Source: Chitinophaga pinensis (GTDB lineage Bacteria; Bacteroidota; Bacteroidia; Chitinophagales; Chitinophagaceae). From it: a DNA stretch of 35,654 nucleotides. A program made the translations under genes and the position numbers. The notes beneath the pieces were generated by a model. The model did no database searches. It had not been told where the DNA came from and saw nothing but the letters and a program-made list of their open reading frames with translations. Every line of letters begins with the position of its first letter. Positions within the stretch are counted from its first letter, which is position 1. This document shows positions 17,480 to 24,657 of this stretch, one piece after another. The stretch is taken from NCBI GenBank assembly GCA_945872085.1, contig CAMBYG010000011.1, forward strand, positions 1 through 35,654. The letters are read 5' to 3'.

Positions 17480-18385
17480 ATGAAAAGGAGTTGTCTTTTA
17501 TTATTAGTTGGCCTATGCTCCCTTGCAACGCAGGCGCAAGTGAAAGTGACATCTGGACAAATAATAAGCTTTACCAATTTCAAATCGAATTTTGTTGATG
17601 CTAGAAATGTGGATGTTTGGCTGCCCGAACATTATAATCCTCAAAAAAAGTATGCGGTGCTTTATATGCACGACGGACAAATGTTATTTGATTCTACTAC
17701 AACTTGGAATCATCAGGAGTGGGGTGTAGATGAGTGCTTTACAAAAAACGCTTCAGCATTACCCAATACTATTGTTGTGGGGGTGTGGAATAGTGGTAAA
17801 CATAGGCATGTCGATTACTTTCCGCAAAAACCCTATGCGTTGCTAACACAAGAAGAACAAGCACGCATTGCTGCTTATGTAAGAAATGAGGCAGCGCTTT
17901 TTGCCGATGGCATTCGTTCCGACAATTACTTAAAATTCTTGGTAATGGAATTAAAGCCTTTTATAGATAGTGCCTTTGCAACCTACAAAGACGCATCACA
18001 TACCGCTGTTGCAGGCTCTAGTATGGGAGGGTTGATTTCTATGTATGCAATTTGTGAGTATCCATTAGTTTTTGGCAGCGCCGCTTGTCTTTCTACCCAC
18101 TGGCCGGGTATTTTTACCATAGATCGTAATCCAATACCCAATGCTTTTGCTTCTTATTTAAAAACACATATGCCCGATCCTAAAACGCATAAACTCTATT
18201 TTGACTATGGCACAAAAACGTTAGACTCTTTGTATGAGCCTTACCAGCACATTATAGACGGAGTTATGCAGCAAGGTGGTTATACGCATAAAAATTGGAT
18301 GACGATGAAGTTTGAAAATGAGGATCATTCTGAAAAAGCATGGCGCAAAAGATTATTTATTCCCTTACATTTTATTTTGAATTAG
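17480..18385 (+). CDS. Secreted alpha/beta-hydrolase esterase (esterase D/Fes-like)
   Basis: A 301-residue protein with a signal peptide (residues 1-19, cleavage near TQA-Q) and the putative-esterase fold. DVWLPEHYNPQKKYAVLYMHDG is the typical start of the core. The nucleophile is S181 in GSSMGG, and the likely catalytic His lies in NEDHSEKAW near the C-terminus. Relatives include enterochelin esterases, feruloyl esterases and esterase D. The substrate cannot be predicted. It ends one base before the anmK ATG, so the two genes are co-transcribed and probably translationally coupled. Residues are exported to the periplasm or outside, unlike AnmK. Confidence 0.87.
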   Translation: MKRSCLLLLVGLCSLATQAQVKVTSGQIISFTNFKSNFVDARNVDVWLPEHYNPQKKYAVLYMHDGQMLFDSTTTWNHQEWGVDECFTKNASALPNTIVVGVWNSGKHRHVDYFPQKPYALLTQEEQARIAAYVRNEAALFADGIRSDNYLKFLVMELKPFIDSAFATYKDASHTAVAGSSMGGLISMYAICEYPLVFGSAACLSTHWPGIFTIDRNPIPNAFASYLKTHMPDPKTHKLYFDYGTKTLDSLYEPYQHIIDGVMQQGGYTHKNWMTMKFENEDHSEKAWRKRLFIPLHFILN

Positions 18386-18386
18386 C

Positions 18387-19469
18387 ATGTTGTATAAAGT
18401 AATTGGCTTAATGAGCGGCAGCTCCTTAGATGGCTTAGATATAGCCTATTGCCATATTGAAGAAAATAGAGGTCGATGGAGTTATGAAATAAAAGCAGCT
18501 AGTTGCAAGGCCTATTCTCAAGAATGGCTGCACGCATTAAAGGATGCAGCGCAACAAACAGTTCCGGAATTTTTAGAGCTGCATACCGCCTATGGTCATT
18601 ATGTTGGTCAATGTGTAAATGAATTTATCCGGGAGCAAGCCTTAGATTTAAAAGTAGATTTTATTGTTTCGCATGGGCATACGGTGCATCATAATCCATC
18701 TAAGCAAACGAGTTTTCAATTAGGTTGTGGTGCAAGTATTGCGGCTACTACGCAATTGCAAGTGATCAATGATTTGCGTGCCATGGATGTAGCCTTGCAT
18801 GGACAAGGAGCGCCAATAGTACCTATAGGCGATTATTTTCTATTTAATGAATATGCTTATTTATTGAATCTTGGCGGCATCGCTAATATTACTATTAAGC
18901 AAAATCAGTCGCTATTGGCTTTTGATATTTGTGTAGCCAATCAAGCGCTCAATTATTGGGCGCAAAAACTCGGATTGGCATACGACGATAAAGGAAGTAT
19001 AGCAGCTAGCGGATCTTTGCATAGCGGATTATTAGCGCAGCTTTCCGAACATGCATATTACAAAGTGCAAGGTCCTAAATCATTGAGTAATGAGCAGGCT
19101 ATGCATTTGGTTTCGGCATTGTTGGAAGACACAAGTATTTCTGTAGCCGATGCGTTACATACCTTAGTGCATTTTATAGTAGATAAAATTGAAGCAGCCC
19201 TAATTGCTAATCATTGTCAAGAACAAGCTTCAATGCTTGTTACAGGCGGAGGTGCTTTTAATGATTATTTAATAGCACAATTGCGTGTGCGAATGCAATC
19301 GCTAGGTATTGAAACGGTTGTGCCCGATCCATTAGTGGTACAATATAAAGAAGCTTTAATTATGGCATTCATTGGCGTGTTGCGCTGGAGAGAAGAACTA
19401 AATGTATTGAAGGCTGTAACAGGGGCATCTAAAAGCAGTATTGGCGGTGCTTTTTGGATGGGTGCTTAA
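18387..19469 (+). CDS. anmK: Anhydro-N-acetylmuramic acid kinase
   Basis: A 360-residue sugar kinase of the ASKHA fold. The start GLMSGSSLDGLD (residues 7-18), NLGGIANIT and TGGGAFNDYL are the family signatures. It phosphorylates 1,6-anhydro-MurNAc while opening the anhydro ring, giving MurNAc-6-phosphate in murein recycling. It follows the esterase gene with a one-base gap. The stop TAA shares the bases TTAA with the stop codon of the convergent recR gene. mpl, another recycling gene, lies 3 kb away in a different unit. Confidence 0.96.
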   Translation: MLYKVIGLMSGSSLDGLDIAYCHIEENRGRWSYEIKAASCKAYSQEWLHALKDAAQQTVPEFLELHTAYGHYVGQCVNEFIREQALDLKVDFIVSHGHTVHHNPSKQTSFQLGCGASIAATTQLQVINDLRAMDVALHGQGAPIVPIGDYFLFNEYAYLLNLGGIANITIKQNQSLLAFDICVANQALNYWAQKLGLAYDDKGSIAASGSLHSGLLAQLSEHAYYKVQGPKSLSNEQAMHLVSALLEDTSISVADALHTLVHFIVDKIEAALIANHCQEQASMLVTGGGAFNDYLIAQLRVRMQSLGIETVVPDPLVVQYKEALIMAFIGVLRWREELNVLKAVTGASKSSIGGAFWMGA

Positions 19470-20095
19470 GATTCGTTTTGGATAGAAACATAATTATCGA
19501 TTGGTAATCTTTTTGAAATAGAACGCGCAAGGGTTACTTCATCAGCATATTCCAATTCGCCTCCAAAAGCGATTCCACGTGCGATGGTGGTGATTTTTAC
19601 CGAAGTGCCTTGAAGCATTTTAGAAAGATAATATACAGTAGTGTCTCCTTCTATGGTTGGACTTAAAGCCATTATAATTTCTTCTGTGCCTTCAGATTGG
19701 ATGCGTTCGTGCAAATTGCTTATATGTAATTGCTCTGGCCCTATGCCATCTAAAGGCGATAATACACCGCCCAATACATGATACAAGCCGTTGTATTGTT
19801 GTGTGCTTTCTATAGCAATTACGTCTCTAATAGATTCTACAATGCATAGCTGTGATTTCTTACGAACGCTATTGTTGCAAATAGTACACACTTCATTATC
19901 CGAAATATTAAAACATTGTTTGCATATTTTAGTGTCATTGCGCACTTGCTGAATAGCTTGTAGGAAATCATCTACTTCTTCCTTTTTCATTTTCATAACA
20001 TGCAAGACCATACGTAAAGCAGACTTCTTGCCTATGCCGGGCAATTTTGAAAATGCTTGAACTGCTTGTTCTATTAGTCGTGAAGAGAAAATCAT
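19466..20095 (-). CDS. recR: Recombination protein RecR
   Basis: A 209-residue protein of normal length. A helix-hairpin-helix motif (LPGIGKKSALRM, residues 18-29), a four-Cys zinc site (C58, C61, C70, C73) and a Toprim domain beginning near residue 83 appear in the usual order. RecR works with RecO and RecF to load RecA at gapped DNA. It lies 48 bases after the MazG-like gene on the same strand and is probably its operon partner. Its stop codon overlaps that of anmK. Confidence 0.97.
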   Translation of the reverse strand: MIFSSRLIEQAVQAFSKLPGIGKKSALRMVLHVMKMKKEEVDDFLQAIQQVRNDTKICKQCFNISDNEVCTICNNSVRKKSQLCIVESIRDVIAIESTQQYNGLYHVLGGVLSPLDGIGPEQLHISNLHERIQSEGTEEIIMALSPTIEGDTTVYYLSKMLQGTSVKITTIARGIAFGGELEYADEVTLARSISKRLPIDNYVSIQNES

Positions 20096-20143
20096 AGTTG
20101 GCTGTACTTAGGTAGGTAAAATTACAAAATCATGCTTGTTTTC

Positions 20144-20479
20144 TTAAGTTAATTTTGGATTTTCCTTGTGTCGTTGGTGGTCGCGTTTATTTTTCTTTTC
20201 AAAATTTTTTTGCAACGCATCGTTGAGGTTTACGCCTGTTTGGTTGGCTATGCAAATCAACACCCACAAAACATCGGCTAGCTCGTCTTCTATCTGTAAG
20301 TCTGCTTCTTGTCCTTTGTTCGATTGTTCTCCAAATTTACGAACCATAATACGTGCTAGTTCGCCTACTTCCTCCATGAGAATACCCATATTGGTTAGTT
20401 CATTAAAGTAGCGCACGCCTATGGTTTTTATCCATTGGTCTACTTGATCTTGAGCTTCTTGGATACTAAGTTGCTTCAT
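20144..20479 (-). CDS. MazG-like nucleotide pyrophosphohydrolase
   Basis: A 111-residue all-alpha protein with the paired metal motifs of the MazG/dUTPase-like superfamily: E36-E37-x-x-E40 (MEEVGELAR) and E66-x-x-D69 (EDELADVLW). Such single-domain enzymes hydrolyse nucleoside triphosphates to monophosphates and may cleanse the nucleotide pool. The C-terminus is basic (KNKRDHQRHKENPK). It is the first gene of a likely operon with recR and is divergent from the MoxR gene. The exact nucleotide substrate is unknown. Confidence 0.87.
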   Translation of the reverse strand: MKQLSIQEAQDQVDQWIKTIGVRYFNELTNMGILMEEVGELARIMVRKFGEQSNKGQEADLQIEDELADVLWVLICIANQTGVNLNDALQKNFEKKNKRDHQRHKENPKLT

Positions 20480-20536
20480 AAGTAAATTTTATACTACAAT
20501 ATTACAACAAGATGAACGATGTTTGTATATTGTATT

Positions 20537-20544
20537 TAAATTTG
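20537..20544 (+). promoter_or_regulatory. Candidate -7 promoter element for the MoxR gene
   Basis: TAAATTTG matches TAnnTTTG exactly, 17 bases before the ATG. A TTTG at 20522-20525 is only 11 bases upstream. Confidence 0.5.
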
Positions 20545-20561
20545 AGTATTAATTATAAACT

Positions 20562-21521
20562 ATGTTTCAGTCAGATAAAGAAGGCGTATTATTTTTGAAT
20601 CAGAAATACAAGCTGTTAAAAGAGGAAATTGCCAAAGTTATTATTGGTCAGGATGCAGTAGTAGAAAAATTACTGATTTCTATTTTATGTAATGGGCATA
20701 GTTTATTAGTTGGGGTGCCAGGATTAGCGAAAACGCTCTTGATCAAAACCTTGTCCGAAGCGTTGGATTTAGATTTTAAGCGCATTCAGTTTACGCCCGA
20801 TCTTATGCCGAGTGATATTACTGGTACGGAAATCTTAGATGAACATCGACAATTTAAATTTATCAAAGGTCCTTTATTTGCTAATATTATTTTGGCCGAT
20901 GAAATTAATAGAACGCCTCCCAAAACACAGGCTGCTTTATTGGAAGCCATGCAAGAAAAAACAATAACTGCGCAGGGTGTATTGTATAATTTACCGAAAC
21001 CCTTTTTTGTATTGGCTACGCAGAATCCTATTGAGCAAGAAGGAACCTATCCTTTACCCGAAGCACAATTGGATCGTTTTATGTTTCAGATTTATTTAAA
21101 CTATCCAAGTTTTGAAGAAGAAGTAGCCATTGTAAAAAGTACTACTACGGCAGCGTCTACTACTATAAATAAAATAATGAGTGTTGAAGAGATTATTGCC
21201 TGTCAACAATTGGTGCGCAAAGTGCCTGTACCCGATAATGTATATGAGTTTGCCGTTGGATTGGTGCAGCGCTCTCGACCTAAAACAACCCAAGCTGCAG
21301 CTATTGCAAATGATTATTTAAGTTATGGTGCTGGACCAAGGGCATCTCAGTTTTTAATTCTTGCCGCAAAATGCCATGCCTTGATTCACGGAAAGTTTTC
21401 GCCCGATATAGAAGATGTAAAAGCGGTAACACAAAATGTATTACAACATAGAGTTGTCAAAAATTATAAAGCCGAAGTGGCGGGAGTATCCACCGCTCAA
21501 ATAATTGAGCAACTTTATTAA
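20562..21521 (+). CDS. MoxR family AAA+ ATPase
   Basis: A 319-residue AAA+ protein of the MoxR type. It has Walker A G51-VPGLAK57-T, Walker B LADE (111-114, followed by INRTPPKTQAALLEAMQE), sensor LATQNPIEQEGTYPLPEAQLDRF and a C-terminal lid domain. MoxR proteins act as chaperone-like ATPases with VWA-domain partners. In Bacteroidota they usually precede DUF58 and BatA/BatB genes. Here no such gene follows; a terminator comes directly after the stop. The gene is monocistronic with its own promoter element, so partners must be elsewhere. Confidence 0.93.
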   Translation: MFQSDKEGVLFLNQKYKLLKEEIAKVIIGQDAVVEKLLISILCNGHSLLVGVPGLAKTLLIKTLSEALDLDFKRIQFTPDLMPSDITGTEILDEHRQFKFIKGPLFANIILADEINRTPPKTQAALLEAMQEKTITAQGVLYNLPKPFFVLATQNPIEQEGTYPLPEAQLDRFMFQIYLNYPSFEEEVAIVKSTTTAASTTINKIMSVEEIIACQQLVRKVPVPDNVYEFAVGLVQRSRPKTTQAAAIANDYLSYGAGPRASQFLILAAKCHALIHGKFSPDIEDVKAVTQNVLQHRVVKNYKAEVAGVSTAQIIEQLY

Positions 21522-21524
21522 AAT

Positions 21525-21554
21525 AAAAAGGCACTTGATTTCAAGTGCCTTTTT
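21525..21554. terminator. Bidirectional terminator between MoxR and exonuclease genes
   Basis: A 14-base perfect stem AAAAAGGCACTTGA/TCAAGTGCCTTTTT around TT, with A/T-runs on both sides, placed between two convergent genes. Confidence 0.92.
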
Positions 21555-21557
21555 ATT

Positions 21558-22343
21558 TTATTTATTTTGAAGTTTTTTAAGCTTCATAGCATTTAATATT
21601 TCAGTTATCTTTTGTTTGGTATGCAAAGAAAAATCCGATTGCATCATCCAGTCGTAATATTGTTGTTCTATCGTAAAAACCTCTTCTACCTTCTTGCCTT
21701 TGTGTTTGCCAAAATTGAAATAAGGAATATTGTCTTTTAAAAGTATTCTGCGACCATAATCTAAAAACACATCTGTATTTGTGAATTGGTGCAATGCTTT
21801 AATATCATTTTCTAAAGCCCCTGCATATTTGTCTAACTGAGCTTCAAGAATATCAATCGTTGCATTGATATCGGCAGCAGCGCTATGTGCATTGGTTAGT
21901 TCTTTTTGGCAATAAAACTGATAAGCGGCACTTAGGGTTCTGCTTTCCATTTTGAAGAATATTTGTTGCACATCTACCATAGATCGCTCTGTAAAATCTA
22001 CTTGAATGCCAACTCTTAAAAACTCTTCAGCTAGTAAGGGCAAATCAAATTTGCTAGAGTTATAGCCGCCTAAATCGCAACCTTTCATCCATTCATACAA
22101 TTCGCTAGCGAATTGTTTGAAGAGGGGAGCTTTTGCAATATCTGCATCAAAGATGCCATGTACAGCACTTGCTTCGGCCGGAATAGGCATGCCCGGGTTG
22201 ATACGTTTTTCATACGTATCACGTTGCCCATTGGGATTGATTTTTACAAATGCTAATTCAACAATTTTATCTTTACTTGGATCTACACCAGTAGTTTCAA
22301 GATCGAAGAAAATAATTGGTTTTTTTAATTGTAATTGCGCCAT
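21558..22343 (-). CDS. DnaQ-like 3'-5' exonuclease (DEDDh)
   Basis: A 261-residue protein. ExoI motif FDLETTG (D14, E16), ExoII YNSSKFDLPLL (D100) and ExoIII HSAAADIN (H153, D158) give a complete DEDDh active site. The C-terminal 60 residues (FGKHKGKKVEEV...YYDWMM) resemble the small C-terminal module of exodeoxyribonuclease X-type proteins. It likely degrades DNA or RNA 3' ends in repair, or serves as a proofreading-type exonuclease; a DNA polymerase III epsilon role is possible but unproven. It starts 10 bases after mpl, suggesting one operon. Confidence 0.92.
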   Translation of the reverse strand: MAQLQLKKPIIFFDLETTGVDPSKDKIVELAFVKINPNGQRDTYEKRINPGMPIPAEASAVHGIFDADIAKAPLFKQFASELYEWMKGCDLGGYNSSKFDLPLLAEEFLRVGIQVDFTERSMVDVQQIFFKMESRTLSAAYQFYCQKELTNAHSAAADINATIDILEAQLDKYAGALENDIKALHQFTNTDVFLDYGRRILLKDNIPYFNFGKHKGKKVEEVFTIEQQYYDWMMQSDFSLHTKQKITEILNAMKLKKLQNK

Positions 22344-22353
22344 AGTTTTTTTC

Positions 22354-23715
22354 TTAAACCGATTTTATTGGAGTCCAGTCAATACCTTCAAAAGTACCGG
22401 AGCTCATCAATAATAAACAGATAGGTTTTCCTGTTTGTGAATTTACCGAAGAATATACATAATTCCAAAGATCTTCCTTGTTATTAAAAACTTGAAGGCC
22501 TTTAGTATTAAAATGAGTTTTGATGGTATTAGCGTTTAAGTCTTCTAATCCTTTAATGTGTAAGGCTTCTTTGCTATAGAAAACAATAGCTTCATCGGCA
22601 CCTTCCATCGATTGGTTATATTCTTTTAAGAATGCTTCGTTTAAGCTGCTATAGGTATGTAATTCGAAACAAGCAATGAGGTGGTAGTCAGAAAAGTTCT
22701 CTCTTACCGCTTGTAGTGTTGCTTTTAATTTTGACGGCGCATGTGCAAAATCTCTAAAAGCAATCAGTCCATCGGTGTCTATTATTTTTTCTAATCGTTT
22801 TGCAGCGCCCGTAAAGGAAGCAATGGCTTCGTAACACATTGCTTCTGCTATCCCTAATTCCATACAAACTTTTATGGCAGCTTGCATGTTGAGCAAATTA
22901 TGTTTGCCTAAAACATTCACTTTAATTGGACCTTCTTTTGTTTGTATTACGGGTTGGTTGTTTTCAAAGCTATAAGAAGGCATGCCATAGGGCGTATTTT
23001 TTAAATGCGATGTAGCTTGATGAACCAATTTAAGTACTTCCTCATCTGTTTCGTTATAATACAAACTAGCATCACTTTGCATATTGCTTAGATAATGCAC
23101 AAATTGGTCGGTATAGTTTTCGTAGGTTGGAAATACATTGATATGATCCCATGCAATGCCACTCAAGACGCTGATGTGTGGATGGTAGAAAAATATCTTC
23201 GGTTTTTTCTCAATGATAGATGCTGGGTATTCGTCGCCTTCTAAAATGATAATAGGAGCATCGCTCAATTTTACAGACTGATCAAATCCTTCAACTTTTG
23301 CACCTACCATATAATCGAAGTCGATAGCTGCATATTTTAAAATATGCATTATCATGGAAGTGATGGTAGTTTTGCCATGACTTCCTGCAACAACTACGCG
23401 TTTTTTGTCTTTGCTTACTTCGTAAATGTATTCTGGGAAAGAATAGATTGGGATACCTAGTGTTTGGGCTTTAAGTAATTCAGGATTGTTGGCTTTAGCA
23501 TGCATGCCTAAGACTATGGCGTCTATGGAGGTATCTATTTTTTCGGGAAACCAACCTTCTTTTTCCGGCAATAAATGCTGCTGTGCTAAATTTGTTTTTG
23601 CGGGATCTTTAATTTCATCATCGCTTCCGCTAATGCTATGTCCTTGTCTTTTAAGCGCGAGTGCTAATTGGTGCATAATTGCGCCACCAATGGCAATAAA
23701 GTGAATTTTCTTCAT
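22354..23715 (-). CDS. mpl: UDP-N-acetylmuramate:murein-tripeptide ligase (Mpl), Mur ligase family
   Basis: A 453-residue Mur ligase with the three-domain layout. The N-terminal UDP-binding domain has HFIAIGGAIMHQLALAL. The P-loop is G111-SHGKT116 in the ATPase domain, with ILEGDEYPAS and the HINVFPTYENY region. A C-terminal ligand domain follows. HFIAIGG...MHQLA and the DEYPAS segment are Mpl-like rather than MurC-like. Mpl re-attaches recovered tripeptide to UDP-MurNAc. MurC is the alternative, but MurC normally lies in the dcw cluster. It is probably followed by the exonuclease in one transcript. Confidence 0.9.
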   Translation of the reverse strand: MKKIHFIAIGGAIMHQLALALKRQGHSISGSDDEIKDPAKTNLAQQHLLPEKEGWFPEKIDTSIDAIVLGMHAKANNPELLKAQTLGIPIYSFPEYIYEVSKDKKRVVVAGSHGKTTITSMIMHILKYAAIDFDYMVGAKVEGFDQSVKLSDAPIIILEGDEYPASIIEKKPKIFFYHPHISVLSGIAWDHINVFPTYENYTDQFVHYLSNMQSDASLYYNETDEEVLKLVHQATSHLKNTPYGMPSYSFENNQPVIQTKEGPIKVNVLGKHNLLNMQAAIKVCMELGIAEAMCYEAIASFTGAAKRLEKIIDTDGLIAFRDFAHAPSKLKATLQAVRENFSDYHLIACFELHTYSSLNEAFLKEYNQSMEGADEAIVFYSKEALHIKGLEDLNANTIKTHFNTKGLQVFNNKEDLWNYVYSSVNSQTGKPICLLLMSSGTFEGIDWTPIKSV

Positions 23716-23816
23716 GTTGTTACGATGCGAGGTCTATTTATAGAATCTTTAAATTAGTAAAAATTAGTGCTTTTTTAGTTTTTTGAATGAAATATTTATA
23801 TTTTTTGTTTATTATT

Positions 23817-23830
23817 GTAAATATATTTAC
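23817..23830. promoter_or_regulatory. Perfect palindrome upstream of the small lipoprotein
   Basis: GTAAATATATTTAC is self-complementary over 14 bases and ends four bases before the ATG at 23835. AT-rich palindromes arise easily by chance, so this is weak evidence for an operator. Confidence 0.2.
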
Positions 23831-23834
23831 CGAT

Positions 23835-23942
23835 ATGAAATTTAATAAATTTAGCTCCATCGTTTTAATTGTTTTTGCAATTGCTTTGATTTTATTGTCA
23901 TCTTGTGTTACGCAGCGTTACGGATGCCCAAATCATTTATAG
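23835..23942 (+). CDS. Small lipoprotein, 35 residues
   Basis: ATG 23835 opens a 35-codon frame closed by TAG at 23940-23942. The product has a short basic start (MKFNKF), about 18 hydrophobic residues and a lipobox LLSSC. The mature peptide after the Cys is only about 11 residues (VTQRYGCPNHL). The layout of a signal, Cys, then a few residues ending in YGCP is one I recall from other Bacteroidota small lipoproteins, but I cannot verify that here. A good terminator follows at 23963, which supports an expressed gene. Its function is unknown. It is easy to miss because of its size. Confidence 0.65.
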   Translation: MKFNKFSSIVLIVFAIALILLSSCVTQRYGCPNHL

Positions 23943-23962
23943 TATTATTAAAGATTAAATAA

Positions 23963-23993
23963 AAAAAAAGAAGAGCAGCGCTCTTCTTTTTTT
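23963..23993. terminator. Bidirectional terminator between small lipoprotein and outer-membrane barrel gene
   Basis: Arms AAGAAGAGC/GCTCTTCTT close a three-base loop, with A/T-runs on both sides. It lies 20 bases after the small lipoprotein's stop and two bases after that of the barrel gene on the other strand. Confidence 0.9.
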
Positions 23994-23995
23994 AT

Positions 23996-24628
23996 TTAGA
24001 ATTTCAGACCTAAATGAAACTGAAAGATTCTTGACTTCCAAAGATCATCGGTAGAAACTTTATTAGCATTGCTTAAGTCGGTTATAAATCGAGCGCCAAT
24101 ATTAAGATTCATTGGTAAGTCTATCCATAAACCACCAACAGCTGCTACAGCACCACTTTTAAATATATCTTGAGAACCTTTCAACAGACTGTCTTTATCT
24201 TTAATATTTACTATGCCGCTAAATTGTGGTCCCATTTGCAACCAAACATTTGGTATCAACTTAATTTGCAATAAAATAGGAAAGTTGATATAATTAACAT
24301 TGATTGTTTTATTGGCGGTTGCGGCATTAAAAGAGTTTTTGTAAATATTCCATAGGTTGCTTGCAGTTATAATACTACTATCTGTACTGTAACTTGTTTG
24401 GCTAAAATAGGCCTCGCCATGCAATCCTATTTTTTTAAGTTTGATACTTATAAAAGCCCCGCCGTGCCAATTTGTTTTTAATTCGTTTTTCCAAACACCA
24501 CCATCTACATTATTTAAATTCAAACCGGTTTTCAATCCTATTTGGATTTGCATAGCTGGTTCTGATTGGGCTAAAGAAATACTTGCCCAGAATACTAAAA
24601 TGGAAATACTGCTTATAATTTTTTTCAT
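23996..24628 (-). CDS. Outer-membrane beta-barrel protein (PorT/OmpA-barrel-like)
   Basis: A 210-residue protein with a Sec signal peptide (residues 1-20, SLAQ). The remainder has alternating hydrophobic beta strands ending in Phe (QFHLGLKF), the usual C-terminal signature of outer-membrane barrels. The start IQIGLKTGLNLNNVDG is typical of the Bacteroidota porin-family/PorT-like barrel. It has no recognised ligand. A one-mismatch -7 element (TACCTTTA, 24650-24657) lies between it and bshC, so it may have its own promoter. Confidence 0.82.
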   Translation of the reverse strand: MKKIISSISILVFWASISLAQSEPAMQIQIGLKTGLNLNNVDGGVWKNELKTNWHGGAFISIKLKKIGLHGEAYFSQTSYSTDSSIITASNLWNIYKNSFNAATANKTINVNYINFPILLQIKLIPNVWLQMGPQFSGIVNIKDKDSLLKGSQDIFKSGAVAAVGGLWIDLPMNLNIGARFITDLSNANKVSTDDLWKSRIFQFHLGLKF

Positions 24629-24657
24629 AGTAATTGATTTTGGCTATTATAAAGGTA

